Assembly: GCA_030628805.1 (NCBI GenBank)
Contig: DAOVQG010000037.1
Location: 1-21,265, forward strand
DNA length: 21,265 nucleotides
DNA from: JAGMDK01 sp023128695
Lineage (GTDB): Bacteria; Planctomycetota; Phycisphaerae; UBA1845; Fen-1342
Reading direction: 5' to 3'
Shown here piece after piece: positions 13,247 through 20,192 of the stretch. Position 1 is the first letter of the stretch, and every line of letters begins with the position of its first letter. Both the position numbers and the translations under genes were made by a program. The notes under the pieces were generated by a model. It was not told the DNA's origin. It worked only from the letters and a program-made list of their open reading frames with translations, and made no database searches.

Positions 13247-15178
13247 TTACGGACAGGTTGTATTCATAATTGCCACGAATGGGTCGATATCCCGCCACGA
13301 AACGGTGCCGTCGGCATTCACGTCGTTATTCTCGAACGGGCAGCCAGGTGTGCCGGGCAGAAACATGGCTTCCCAGGCGGTCACATTATCATTCATCGCG
13401 GCCACGAAGAAGTCGATGTCGCGCCAACTCACCGCGCCGTCGCAGTTGCTGTCGCCGGGGCAGCCGGTCGGCGTGACGTACTTCAGCCCAAGACTGTGGA
13501 TGTAGCCCGCCGCGACGGCCACGAAGTCCGTGTTCGGGGCCGGTACGTCGCATTGGCCAGCCCCGTTGTATCCCCACGCCACGATTGAGCCATCGGCCTT
13601 CAGCCCGAGACTGTAGTACCCGCTACCCGCGACGGCCACGAAGTCCGTGTTCGGGGACGGCACGTCGCATTGACCATCGTCGTTATGTCCCCATGCCACG
13701 ATCGAGCCATCGGCCTTCAACCCGAGATTGTGGTACCAGCCCGCCGCGATGGCCACGAAGTCCGTGTTTGGCGCCGGCACGTTGCATTGGCCAACGCCGT
13801 TGGCCCCCCAAGCTACGATCGAGCCGTCGTCCTTCAGCCCGAGACTATGGATACGGCCCCCTGCGGCGGCTACGAAGTCCGTGTTCGGGGACGGCACGTC
13901 GCACTGGCTCTCGTAGTCTCGTCCCCAAGCCATGATCGAGCCGTCGGCCTTCAGCCCGAGACTGTGGTGCCAGCCCCCCGCGACGTCCACGAAGTTCGTG
14001 TTCGGGGTCGGTACGTTGCATTGGCCGTTGTCGTTCCATCCCCACGCCACAATAGTGTCGTCGGCCTTCAGGCCGAGACTGTGTTCGTAGCCCAGCGCGA
14101 CAGCCACGAAGTTCGTGTTCGGAGCCGGCACGTCGCATTGGCCACGGTCGTTCCATCCCCACGCCACGATCGTGCCTTCGGCCTTCAGACCAAGACTGTG
14201 ATGTCCGCCACCCGCAATGGCCACGAAGTCCGTGTTAGGGGGCGGTATATTGCATTGGCCGTAGTTATTGTAGCCCCAAGCCATGATCGAGCCGTCAGCT
14301 TTCAGTCCGAGACTGTGGAAATTGCCCGCCGCGACAGCCACGAAGTCCGTGTTCGGGGCAGGCACATTACATTGGCCATAGTCGTTCCATCCCCACGCCA
14401 CGATCGTGCCGTCGGCCTTCAGGCCGAGACTGTGATCGTAGCCCAGCGCGACGGCCACGAAGTCCGTGTTCGGGGCCGGTACATCACATTGGCCCTCGAC
14501 ATTGCGTCCCCAGGCCACGATCGAGCCGTCGGTCTTCAGGCCGAGACTGTGATGTCCGCCCCCCGCGACGGCCACGAAGTCCGTGTTCGGGGCCAGCACG
14601 TTGCATTGGCCATGTTGGTTGGCTCCCCAGGCCACGATCGAGCCATCGGCCTTCAACCCGAGATTGTGGTACCAGCCCGCCGCGACGGCCACGAAGTCCG
14701 TGTTCGGGGCCGGTACGTCGCATTGGCCGTACCAGTTGTTCCCCCACGCCATGATCGAGCCGTCAGCCTTCAGCCCGAGACTGTGGTGCCCACGAGCCGC
14801 GACGGCCACGAAGTCCGTGTTCGGAGTCGGCACGTCGCATTGGCCGTAGCTATTACCCCCCCACGCCACTATCGAGCCGTCGTCCTTCAGCCCGAGACTG
14901 TGGCCACCGCCCGCTGCGATGTCCACGAAGTCCGTGTTCGGAGCCGGGGCGCCGCTGGCTCCCCACGCCACGATCGTGCCTTCGGCCTTCAGACCAAGAC
15001 TGTGATGTGAGCCCCCCGCAACGGCCACGAAGTCCGCGCTCAGGTCTACGCCGACAACCTGCACACCCCAGCCGACGATCGACCCGTCGCCGTACTGGGG
15101 CGAGTCGGCCCCGGCCGCCGTCGGCATCAGCAGCGCAAACAGCAAACCACACGCAGTCGTTCCCATTACTCTTCTCAT
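13247..15178 (-). CDS. Secreted RCC1-repeat protein with dockerin-like C-terminus
   Basis: A 643-residue protein. It opens with a signal peptide (MRRVMGTTACGLLFALLMPT, then AAGA). Fourteen RCC1-type units follow: a short first one, twelve units of exactly 39 residues, and a partial last one. The unit pattern is FVAVAxGxxHSLGLKADGSI followed by VAWGxNxxGQCDVPAPNTD. RCC1 repeats fold as beta-propeller blades. The C-terminus has two dockerin-like calcium loops, DSNCDGAVSWRD and DVNADGTVSWRD, a common ending of exported planctomycete proteins with an anchoring or cohesin-type role that is not proven. ATG 15178 is set by GGAGG seven bases upstream and by the signal peptide; earlier in-frame codons run into an element end. 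No enzymatic motif is seen. Confidence 0.88.
   Translation of the reverse strand: MRRVMGTTACGLLFALLMPTAAGADSPQYGDGSIVGWGVQVVGVDLSADFVAVAGGSHHSLGLKAEGTIVAWGASGAPAPNTDFVDIAAGGGHSLGLKDDGSIVAWGGNSYGQCDVPTPNTDFVAVAARGHHSLGLKADGSIMAWGNNWYGQCDVPAPNTDFVAVAAGWYHNLGLKADGSIVAWGANQHGQCNVLAPNTDFVAVAGGGHHSLGLKTDGSIVAWGRNVEGQCDVPAPNTDFVAVALGYDHSLGLKADGTIVAWGWNDYGQCNVPAPNTDFVAVAAGNFHSLGLKADGSIMAWGYNNYGQCNIPPPNTDFVAIAGGGHHSLGLKAEGTIVAWGWNDRGQCDVPAPNTNFVAVALGYEHSLGLKADDTIVAWGWNDNGQCNVPTPNTNFVDVAGGWHHSLGLKADGSIMAWGRDYESQCDVPSPNTDFVAAAGGRIHSLGLKDDGSIVAWGANGVGQCNVPAPNTDFVAIAAGWYHNLGLKADGSIVAWGHNDDGQCDVPSPNTDFVAVAGSGYYSLGLKADGSIVAWGYNGAGQCDVPAPNTDFVAVAAGYIHSLGLKYVTPTGCPGDSNCDGAVSWRDIDFFVAAMNDNVTAWEAMFLPGTPGCPFENNDVNADGTVSWRDIDPFVAIMNTTCP
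13530..14990 (-). repeat. 117-bp tandem repeats encoding the RCC1 units
   Basis: About twelve DNA units of 117 bp in perfect register within the gene at 13247-15178, well conserved at nucleotide level (for example ACGAAGTCCGTGTTCGGGG recurs on the plus strand). Boundaries are approximate. Such arrays can gain or lose units by recombination. Confidence 0.85.
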
Positions 15179-15185
15179 GGAAATG

Positions 15186-15190
15186 CCTCC
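15186..15190 (-). promoter_or_regulatory. Ribosome binding site of the RCC1-repeat gene
   Basis: GGAGG on the minus strand, seven bases before ATG 15178; decides this start over the upstream in-frame codons. Confidence 0.8.
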
Positions 15191-15234
15191 TTCTCTTGTA
15201 AGTACCTTGCTTGAACCGTGATTTCCCAGATAAC

Positions 15235-15350
15235 AGTCCGTTGAAAAACTCAATGTAGCGTCCGCCCCCCGTGGCGGACGTGGTTTTTCGAGTCGCTATC
15301 GGCGTTCTACGTCGGCCACGGGGGGCCGACGCTACTTTTTCAACGGACTA
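15235..15350. mobile_element. MITE-like palindromic element upstream of the RCC1 gene
   Basis: AGTCCGTTGAAAAA (15235-15248) is perfectly inverted at 15336-15349 and followed by TA on the right; the left flank reads CA. The interior carries a TAGCGTCCGCCCCCCGTGGC palindrome. No coding capacity. It lies about 56 bp before the RCC1 start codon. Confidence 0.7.
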
Positions 15351-15513
15351 ATAATCCTGCCCGCTTACGCCGGCTGTCGATTTGGACCTTCATTATACTG
15401 CCCGCCCCCCCGCTTGCGCCTACCCTGACTCAGAGTTTTTCTCGCCCGGGGTCGGCAGCCCGTAGCGCGGTCATCGACCGCAACACAATCGATTGGGATT
15501 CAATCGTCAGAAT
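15351..15513. other. Non-coding spacer
   Basis: No gene seen. It contains a short CGATTG/CAATCG hairpin near 15490-15506 and otherwise nothing I can identify. Confidence 0.4.
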
Positions 15514-15545
15514 GGGTGGCCCATCGCTTTAGCGGTGGGCCACCC
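15514..15545. repeat. Short strong hairpin
   Basis: GGGTGGCCCATCGC and GCGGTGGGCCACCC, 14-bp arms with one mismatch and a TTTA loop. Confidence 0.85.
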
Positions 15546-15558
15546 AGACGAAAATGTC

Positions 15559-15661
15559 GCGTCCGGGCTCTGTCCCGGACGTAGAAGACGGAGAAAACCT
15601 CTCCCGCAACGACGTCCGGGACAGAGCCCGGACGCTACACGACTTTTTCGGCGGACTGTTA
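15559..15661. repeat. Palindromic element overlapping the stop codon of the next gene
   Basis: Perfect 24-bp arms at 15559-15582 and 15612-15635 (GCGTCCGGGCTCTGTCCCGG start). The right outer end, on the complement, reads TAACAGTCCGCCGAAAAA, matching the left end of the element at 15235-15350. Its TAA is the stop codon of the gene at 15659-16513. The left outer end is shortened. Confidence 0.75.
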
Positions 15662-16513
15662 GCCGTGGGTCGCCTGCGATTCTTCCGCCGACAGGTGATT
15701 GTCGCTGACCCGCAGGCGGCCGAAGTCGTCGTGCACTTCGTAACGGATCGGATCGTCACCCAGGCCGATGTACGCCGCCGTGTGCTCGCCGCCGCGCTGG
15801 TCGGCGGTGTACAGGCCGCAGAGCAGCTCTGTGTCCTGCTCCGGGCGATTCAGCGTGACGCAGGACGCGACCAGGTAGAGCGTCGGGCTGTGGGACGTGT
15901 GATCCTGGATCGCCTGCTCCGCCCGGCGGGTTTGCAAGCGGGCGTTGACCAAAGCGACAAACAGGCTGCGGTGCTGCGGGTGAACCAGACTGGGGTCGAG
16001 CAGTTGCGTGAGACGATCCACCCCTTCCGACTCGAAAGTCTCGCGGAGTTCGTTCAACGCGGGTAGCTGTTTCCCGTCCAGCAGCGCATGTAAGGCCCCG
16101 CAAGCCGTCGATTCCGTATCGTAGCGCTGCATTCTCCCGAAACGGGCTGCCGCTCCGGTTCTCTCGATGGCGACGTGCGCGTTGATCTTGACCAGCAGTA
16201 CCTTGAATGCGTCATGCGTCTGGGGTGTCGCGTAGTGGTGTTCGGCTACGGCGAGCGCTCCCTCCTCATAGCGCCCCCCGAGGTTGGAGAGGCGGAAGGG
16301 AGCCCGCCGGGCGAATTTCAGGTCCGGCAGCAAATCGTTGACAAAACGGCGCTGAAACGAATCAATACATTCGTACTCGGATTCGTCCGCGCACGTGATG
16401 TGCATGGCCCCGACCACCGGAGCATCGAGCGCGCGTACATAGTCACGCAACGCGCGGTTGACGTCATCGAGGTCGTGTTCTCGGCCGAGTAGTTTGTTGA
16501 GGTCGCGGGGCAT
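15659..16513 (-). CDS. Unrecognised protein, putative partner of the AAA+ ATPase
   Basis: A 284-residue, soluble-looking protein with no signal or membrane segment. I do not recognise a domain. Distinctive stretches are VVGAMHITCADESEYECIDS, APFRLSNLGGRYEEGALAVA, EHHYATPQTHDAFKVLLVKI, ACGALHALLDG and LYLVASCVTLNRPEQDTELL. The dense conserved-looking His/Tyr/Asp content suggests a folded enzyme or binding protein rather than a repeat protein. It lies 105 bp downstream of the AAA+ gene on the same strand, so the two probably share a transcript, though hairpins occupy the gap. The start is ATG 16513 with a weak GGTGA site. Its stop codon coincides with the end of a palindromic element. Confidence 0.7.
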   Translation of the reverse strand: MPRDLNKLLGREHDLDDVNRALRDYVRALDAPVVGAMHITCADESEYECIDSFQRRFVNDLLPDLKFARRAPFRLSNLGGRYEEGALAVAEHHYATPQTHDAFKVLLVKINAHVAIERTGAAARFGRMQRYDTESTACGALHALLDGKQLPALNELRETFESEGVDRLTQLLDPSLVHPQHRSLFVALVNARLQTRRAEQAIQDHTSHSPTLYLVASCVTLNRPEQDTELLCGLYTADQRGGEHTAAYIGLGDDPIRYEVHDDFGRLRVSDNHLSAEESQATHG

Positions 16514-16559
16514 GACATCACCATCCGAGCGGTTCCATGGCTACCTGACATAACGGTTG

Positions 16560-16602
16560 GCATAGGCTTTCAGCCCATGCGTTCACCGGCAAGATGCCGG
16601 TG
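16560..16602. repeat. Two hairpins between the AAA+ gene and its partner
   Basis: GCATAGGCT/AGCCCATGC (16560-16580, one mismatch) and CACCGGC/GCCGGTG (16584-16602). No T tract follows on the minus strand, so read-through into the downstream gene is possible. Confidence 0.75.
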
Positions 16603-16618
16603 CCACACCTGACGGTTC

Positions 16619-18106
16619 TCAATCCGCCGGTACGCAGCGGTCCTTGGCCCAGGTCCGCAGCGCCTCGACACGCTCGGCCATCGTCACCGACAACGGCGGC
16701 GATTCCTCGACGGTCTTGAGCACATGGGCGGTCGCCAATTCAACCTTCGCGAAGAAAGCTTCGTGCAGGGCGGCAACCACGGCCTGCTCGATCTCGGCCC
16801 CACTGAAGCCCTCGGCGGCGTCCGCCAACGCGTCGAGATCGAATCCCGCCGGGTCGCGCTCGCGCTTCTTCAGATGGATCGCGAAGATTTGTCGGCGGGT
16901 GTCATGTTGGGGCAGATCGACGAAGAAAATCTCGTCGAAACGACCCTTCCGCAGCAACTCGGGCGGCAGGGCCTCGATATCGTTGGCCGTCGCGACCAGA
17001 AAGACCGGCTGTGTGTGCTCCTGCATCCACGTCAGCAGGGTTCCGAACATGCGCTGCGAGAGCCCGCCGTCGGTGCTGCGGCTGGCGGCCGACGCGAAGG
17101 CCTTCTCGATCTCGTCGATCCAGAGGATGATCGGCGCCATCTGCTCAGCCTGGTGGAGCGCGTCACGCAGGCGGCGCTCCGATTCGCCCACGTAGCGGTC
17201 GTAGAGAGAGCTGACATCCATGCGGAGCAACGGCCGCTGCCACGCCGTCGAGATGGCCTTGGCACACAGGCTCTTGCCGGCTCCCTGGACGCCCAGCATC
17301 AGCACGCCGCGCGGCTGCGCGAGCCCGTAGTCCCTGGCTGAGTCGCTGAGGGCGTCCTGCCGCTGCTTAAGCCAGCGTTTTAGCCGACGCAGACCGCCGA
17401 TCGCGCTCAGGTCCACCGGCGTTTCGACGAATTCCAACAGCCCGCCCTGGTGCAGCGTCTGCCGCTTGCGGGCCAGCACGGTATTGATGTCGTTCTCATC
17501 GAAGCGGCGGTCGTCCACCACCGTGTCGGCGATGACGCGCTCGGCCTGGCGGCGGGTCAGCCCGCGCAGATTGCGAATGATCGTTTGCAGTCCGCTGCGA
17601 GTGATGTCGATCTCGATCGGGCTTTCCCGGTGCTCGCGGCGGAGCGTCTCGCGCACCAGGTGCTCCAGCTCCTGCTCGTCGGGCAGGGAAATCGTGTAAC
17701 GAGTGGCGTACTCGTTGACGACCCGCGGCAAGTCCTCCTGATGATCGATCATGATTAGTTGACTATGCGTCTCCTGGAATTGCCGCAACAGGTTCCGCAG
17801 CACCCGTAGCGTGCGCTCGTCGCGTAGATGCGGCGCCAGGTCGAGCGTGACGCAGATGGGCCAGTCGGACAGGCTGGCGAAGTGCGTCAGACCGTCGCCC
17901 GGCTTATCCGTCGAGGGGATGGTCGGGTTGCCCGCGATTAACCCATTCTGGATGCCGCCGCTGACCGACCAGAGCCACATGGGACGGTTCAATTGCAGCG
18001 CGACGTCCCGCACACACTGCAACGCATACTCTTCTTCAAACGTGCTGATCGTGATGCACGTGTGGCCGAGACGGATCAGTTGTTCAAGTTCCTCGCGATC
18101 ATTCAT
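16619..18106 (-). CDS. Ycf46-like AAA+ ATPase
   Basis: A 495-residue protein. The N-terminal third (HTCITISTFEEEYALQCVRD, then IMIDHQEDLPRVV) looks like the degenerate ATPase-like domain of Ycf46 proteins. The C-terminal AAA+ module has Walker A GVQGAGKS (272-279), Walker B ILWIDE (Asp331, Glu332), sensor 1 in VATANDIEALPPELLRKGRFDE with arginine-finger candidates Arg386 and Arg389, and sensor 2 in GFSGAEIEQAV. The pattern is close to FtsH/Cdc48-type classic AAA domains, but there is no protease or membrane part. Ycf46 relatives are little characterised; in cyanobacteria a link to inorganic-carbon use has been reported. ATG 18106 has GAGG seven bases upstream. It leads a two-gene unit with the unknown gene at 15659-16513. 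Confidence 0.85.
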   Translation of the reverse strand: MNDREELEQLIRLGHTCITISTFEEEYALQCVRDVALQLNRPMWLWSVSGGIQNGLIAGNPTIPSTDKPGDGLTHFASLSDWPICVTLDLAPHLRDERTLRVLRNLLRQFQETHSQLIMIDHQEDLPRVVNEYATRYTISLPDEQELEHLVRETLRREHRESPIEIDITRSGLQTIIRNLRGLTRRQAERVIADTVVDDRRFDENDINTVLARKRQTLHQGGLLEFVETPVDLSAIGGLRRLKRWLKQRQDALSDSARDYGLAQPRGVLMLGVQGAGKSLCAKAISTAWQRPLLRMDVSSLYDRYVGESERRLRDALHQAEQMAPIILWIDEIEKAFASAASRSTDGGLSQRMFGTLLTWMQEHTQPVFLVATANDIEALPPELLRKGRFDEIFFVDLPQHDTRRQIFAIHLKKRERDPAGFDLDALADAAEGFSGAEIEQAVVAALHEAFFAKVELATAHVLKTVEESPPLSVTMAERVEALRTWAKDRCVPAD

Positions 18107-18125
18107 GCCGAGCCCTCATCCAGAC

Positions 18126-18341
18126 TCACTCGCCGTTCTCCAGCATCGCGACCGTACTCAGATAGCGACGAACCCGCAAGACTTCCTCGCGGCGCTCGGT
18201 CAGGCTTTGTTTTCGGGGCGCTCTAGTGATACTATAGAACTGATATGTTGATCCGGCAGCTTCGGCGGGCGCGACGGCCTGTGAGGGGCCTGGGACCGCT
18301 GCCGGTGGCGGGGCCGAGGTAGGGCCGATGACCGCCGCACC
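18126..18341 (-). pseudogene. Possible 3' remnant of a gene
   Basis: A 71-codon open frame on the minus strand with no normal start codon until its last seven codons. It reads as an Ala/Pro-rich linker (GPTSAPPPAAVPGPSQAVAP) followed by a protein-like end (YQFYSITRAPRK, LTERREEVLRVRRYLSTVAM, LENGE). It ends 20 bases before the AAA+ start. The same frame upstream of its TGA reads HKYRYLSLSWQSQ. This may be a decayed gene, or chance in GC-rich DNA. The gap 18107-18431 is otherwise unassigned. Confidence 0.3.
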
Positions 18342-18431
18342 TCACTGAGACTGCCAGGACAGCGACAGATAACGGTACTTGTGCGGGAGCACCCGGCACC
18401 GGCGTGTACAATGAGGCCAGGAAAACGCGAG

Positions 18432-18737
18432 ATGAGACCACAATCCCTTGAGATGCCAAAAGGCCGGCTGGCGGATTTCTGCCGTCGCCATCATATTCGC
18501 AAGCTGGCCCTGTTCGGCTCCGTGCTGCGCGACGACTTCCGCCCGGACAGTGACGTGGACGTGCTCATACAATTCGAGCCGGGGTACGTGGTCGGCTTCG
18601 ACATCATGGACGTCGAAGAGGAGCTTTCGCAGCTTCTCGGCGGTCACAAGATCGACCTGGTCAATGAGAAGTATTTGAATCGGCGTCTGCGCGCCCGGAT
18701 TCTGGCCGAGGCCCAGGTGCAGTATGCCCAAGGATGA
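18432..18737 (+). CDS. Minimal nucleotidyltransferase, MntA-type antitoxin
   Basis: A 101-residue single-domain protein. Gly29-Ser30 and Asp41-x-Asp43 in LFGSVLRDDFRPDSDVDVLI form the GSx10DxD metal site; Asp75 in GHKIDLV is the third acid. Proteins of this kind adenylylate a partner HEPN RNase (MntA-HepT, type VII toxin-antitoxin). ATG 18432 is chosen for AGGA about ten bases upstream; a GTG at 18381 would add 17 unlikely residues. The 3' end overlaps the next reading frame by 14 bases, the usual coupling. Its HEPN partner is broken, so this antitoxin appears to be an orphan. Confidence 0.85.
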   Translation: MRPQSLEMPKGRLADFCRRHHIRKLALFGSVLRDDFRPDSDVDVLIQFEPGYVVGFDIMDVEEELSQLLGGHKIDLVNEKYLNRRLRARILAEAQVQYAQG

Positions 18738-18949
18738 TCTGATCTATGTCGGCTACATGCTGGATACCGCCAGGCTGGCCGCGGCCAAGGTGGGGGGGAT
18801 GGACCAAGGTTATTGGAATGCGACACCGGGTGGTCCACGATTACCTGCACGTGGACTATGACATCGTCTGGGGCGTCGTAAGCGTTGACCTGCCCCCGCT
18901 GATCGAGGCCCTGGCGGGTATCATGCCGCCTGAAAAGGAGTCGGGATAA
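18724..18949 (+). pseudogene. HEPN toxin (DUF86/HepT type) with internal deletion and frameshift
   Basis: The frame opened by ATG 18724 reads MPKDDLIYVGYMLDTARLAA, the usual start of DUF86 proteins. It goes off after a run of seven G (about 18793). In the next frame the protein resumes as TKVIGMRHRVVHDYLHVDYD followed by IVWGVVSVDLPPLIEALAGI and a stop at 18949. The RNase motif RHRVVH is present, but roughly 40 residues between the two parts are missing compared with the family's usual 110-115. The reading frames differ by one base. An active HEPN fold is therefore unlikely. The overlap with the MNT gene at its 5' end is the normal arrangement. Confidence 0.8.
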
Positions 18950-18988
18950 AAAGCGGTGGAGACCGGCGCCCACTGGCGCTCCACTTAC

Positions 18989-19037
18989 TGAAAGCCGATG
19001 GCTGAAAGCTGAGAGCTAACGGCTGATAGCTGATAGC
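18989..19037. repeat. Heptamer array, seven units
   Basis: TGAAAGC, CGATGGC, TGAAAGC, TGAGAGC, TAACGGC, TGATAGC, TGATAGC in tandem. Leads directly into the 139-bp repeat. Confidence 0.85.
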
Positions 19038-19170
19038 TAGACGAACGTTCACGTTTGTCCCGGCTGACCCTTGACACGCGGCGCGGCGGCGCCGCTCTTG
19101 AACGCAAAGCGTTCGCCGCGAGTCAAGGGCTGACCTCTGCATTTCAAGATGGAGGCCATCAGAGATGACT
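19032..19170. repeat. 139-bp structured direct repeat, copy 1
   Basis: About 95% identical to 19979-20116. It contains hairpin GACGAACGT/ACGTTTGTC, a 16-bp stem CCCTTGACACGCGGCG with CGCCGCGAGTCAAGGG (one mismatch), and an inner GAACGC-AAA-GCGTTC hairpin. It ends with GATGGAGG and an ATGACT. Followed by a 16-codon frame with no recognised product. Confidence 0.9.
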
Positions 19171-19236
19171 CGCGGATACCCGATCCCCATTTTCAGCATT
19201 GGTGCATGGGCGTGATAATCGAGGTACAATACGAAT

Positions 19237-19716
19237 ATGCGCGAGCTTCGCGTCTACATTGAAACATCCGTCTGGTCGCACGTGTTCCACGATGATACGC
19301 CGGACTTCCAGCGCGCCACGGTCGAGTTCTTGAACCAGGCCAGGGAGCGAGTCTTTGCGCCTTACATAAGCATCGTCGTTCTCGATGAAGTGGCTCGTGC
19401 GAACCCGAAACGGCGTGAGGGCCTGCTGGGCGAAATAGCCGCCGTTCGGCCGGCGCTGCTTCGCGCATCGGTCGAGGCCGACGCCCTGGCCCGTCGATAC
19501 GTCGAGGCTGGTGTTCTTCCGTCGGCGGACGAAGTGGACGCCCTACACGTCGCCATTGCCACCGTTTACGAGATGGACGTGCTGACCAGTTGGAACCAGC
19601 GGCATCTTGCGAACATCCGGCGCCGGGACCTGTTCAACAGTGTCAATCGCGTGGCGGGCTATCGCAAGATGCTGGAGATCGCCAATCCGCTTGAGGTGCT
19701 GTATGAGCGAGACTGA
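19237..19716 (+). CDS. PIN-domain RNase, VapC-like toxin
   Basis: A 159-residue protein with the PIN order of acidic residues: Glu9 in VYIETSVWS, Glu51 in VVLDEVARA, Asp101 in SADEVDALHVAIA, and the C-terminal VLTSWNQRHLAN. The YIETSVWS start with Glu instead of Asp is usual for one PIN subfamily. PIN toxins cut tRNA or other RNA with Mg ions. ATG 19237 has a GAGG about 12 bases upstream and GATAAT and TACAAT boxes close by, so the leader is short. Its 3' end overlaps the small gene at 19703 by 14 bases; the toxin-first order is the reverse of classical VapBC. The module is bracketed by copies of a 138-bp repeat. Confidence 0.83.
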   Translation: MRELRVYIETSVWSHVFHDDTPDFQRATVEFLNQARERVFAPYISIVVLDEVARANPKRREGLLGEIAAVRPALLRASVEADALARRYVEAGVLPSADEVDALHVAIATVYEMDVLTSWNQRHLANIRRRDLFNSVNRVAGYRKMLEIANPLEVLYERD

Positions 19717-19912
19717 AGCTGTCAAGGAGGCTCGCCGCTGGCGCCGGGAGGTGTACGACCAGAGGCGAAGCCTCAAGCCGCCCGAACGGCGGGCGCGCGA
19801 AGAGGAGCTGCTCCGTGCCGCTCGCGAGGCCGGCGTGGAGTTCGAGGAGGTAATCGACGCGGACGTCGCACCTTCACGAACGAGCGCTCGACCACGCGCC
19901 GGGAACAAGTGA
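19703..19912 (+). CDS. Small charged protein, putative antitoxin of the PIN toxin
   Basis: A 69-residue protein, mostly helical and very rich in Arg, Glu and Ala (EAVKEARRWRREVYDQRRSL, ERRAREEELLRAAREAG), with a basic tail. ATG 19703 overlaps the PIN stop by 14 bases, so translation is probably coupled. Size, charge and position suggest an antitoxin, but no DNA-binding fold can be recognised. The assignment is by context only. Confidence 0.6.
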   Translation: MSETEAVKEARRWRREVYDQRRSLKPPERRAREEELLRAAREAGVEFEEVIDADVAPSRTSARPRAGNK

Positions 19913-19949
19913 CTATCCGGAGGCGGCCTTATTCAGGGTCCCTACACGC

Positions 19950-19984
19950 TGAAAGCTGATGGCTGAAAGCTGACAACTGATAGC
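19950..19984. repeat. Heptamer array, five units
   Basis: TGAAAGC, TGATGGC, TGAAAGC, TGACAAC, TGATAGC. Same family as 18989-19037; leads into copy 2 of the structured repeat. Confidence 0.85.
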
Positions 19985-20116
19985 TGGACGAGCGTTCACG
20001 TTCGTCCCGGCTGACCCTTGACACGCGGCGCGGCGGCGCCGCTCTTGAACGCAAAGCGTTCGCCGCGAGTCAAGGGCTGACCTCTGTATTTCAAGATGGA
20101 GGCGATCAAGATGACT
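19979..20116. repeat. 138-bp structured direct repeat, copy 2
   Basis: Matches 19032-19170 with about five substitutions and one base fewer. Two of the substitutions fall in the first hairpin (now GACGAGCGT/ACGTTCGTC) and keep it paired. The GGAGG-N8-ATGACT ending opens a short frame of about 22 codons that stops at 20176, just before the MNT gene. Confidence 0.9.
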
Positions 20117-20180
20117 TCGGTAACAGGTTCTGCTACAACCATGCTTGCTATGCTCATCCGGCAGTTTCGGCGGTGATTGT

Positions 20181-20185
20181 GGAGG
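20181..20185 (+). promoter_or_regulatory. Ribosome binding site of the second MNT gene
   Basis: GGAGG seven bases before ATG 20193; it decides this start over in-frame codons further upstream. Confidence 0.8.
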
Positions 20186-20192
20186 TATCGTG

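Noticed and set aside
13670..15010. Long plus-strand open frame over the RCC1 gene
   Set aside because: It is the reverse-frame shadow of the 117-bp repeats. The minus strand has a signal peptide, a perfect ribosome site, RCC1 motifs and a dockerin-like end.
18245..18320. Short plus-strand frame beginning MLIRQLRRARRPV
   Set aside because: Only about 25 codons, Arg/Gly/Pro-rich, no ribosome site; kept only as sequence similarity to 20152.
19032..20116. Integron attC sites around TA cassettes
   Set aside because: Size and position between TA modules are suggestive, but no clear GTTRRRY/RYYYAAC core pair could be matched. Modules have their own promoters and no integrase is in the window. Left as an open alternative, not a call.
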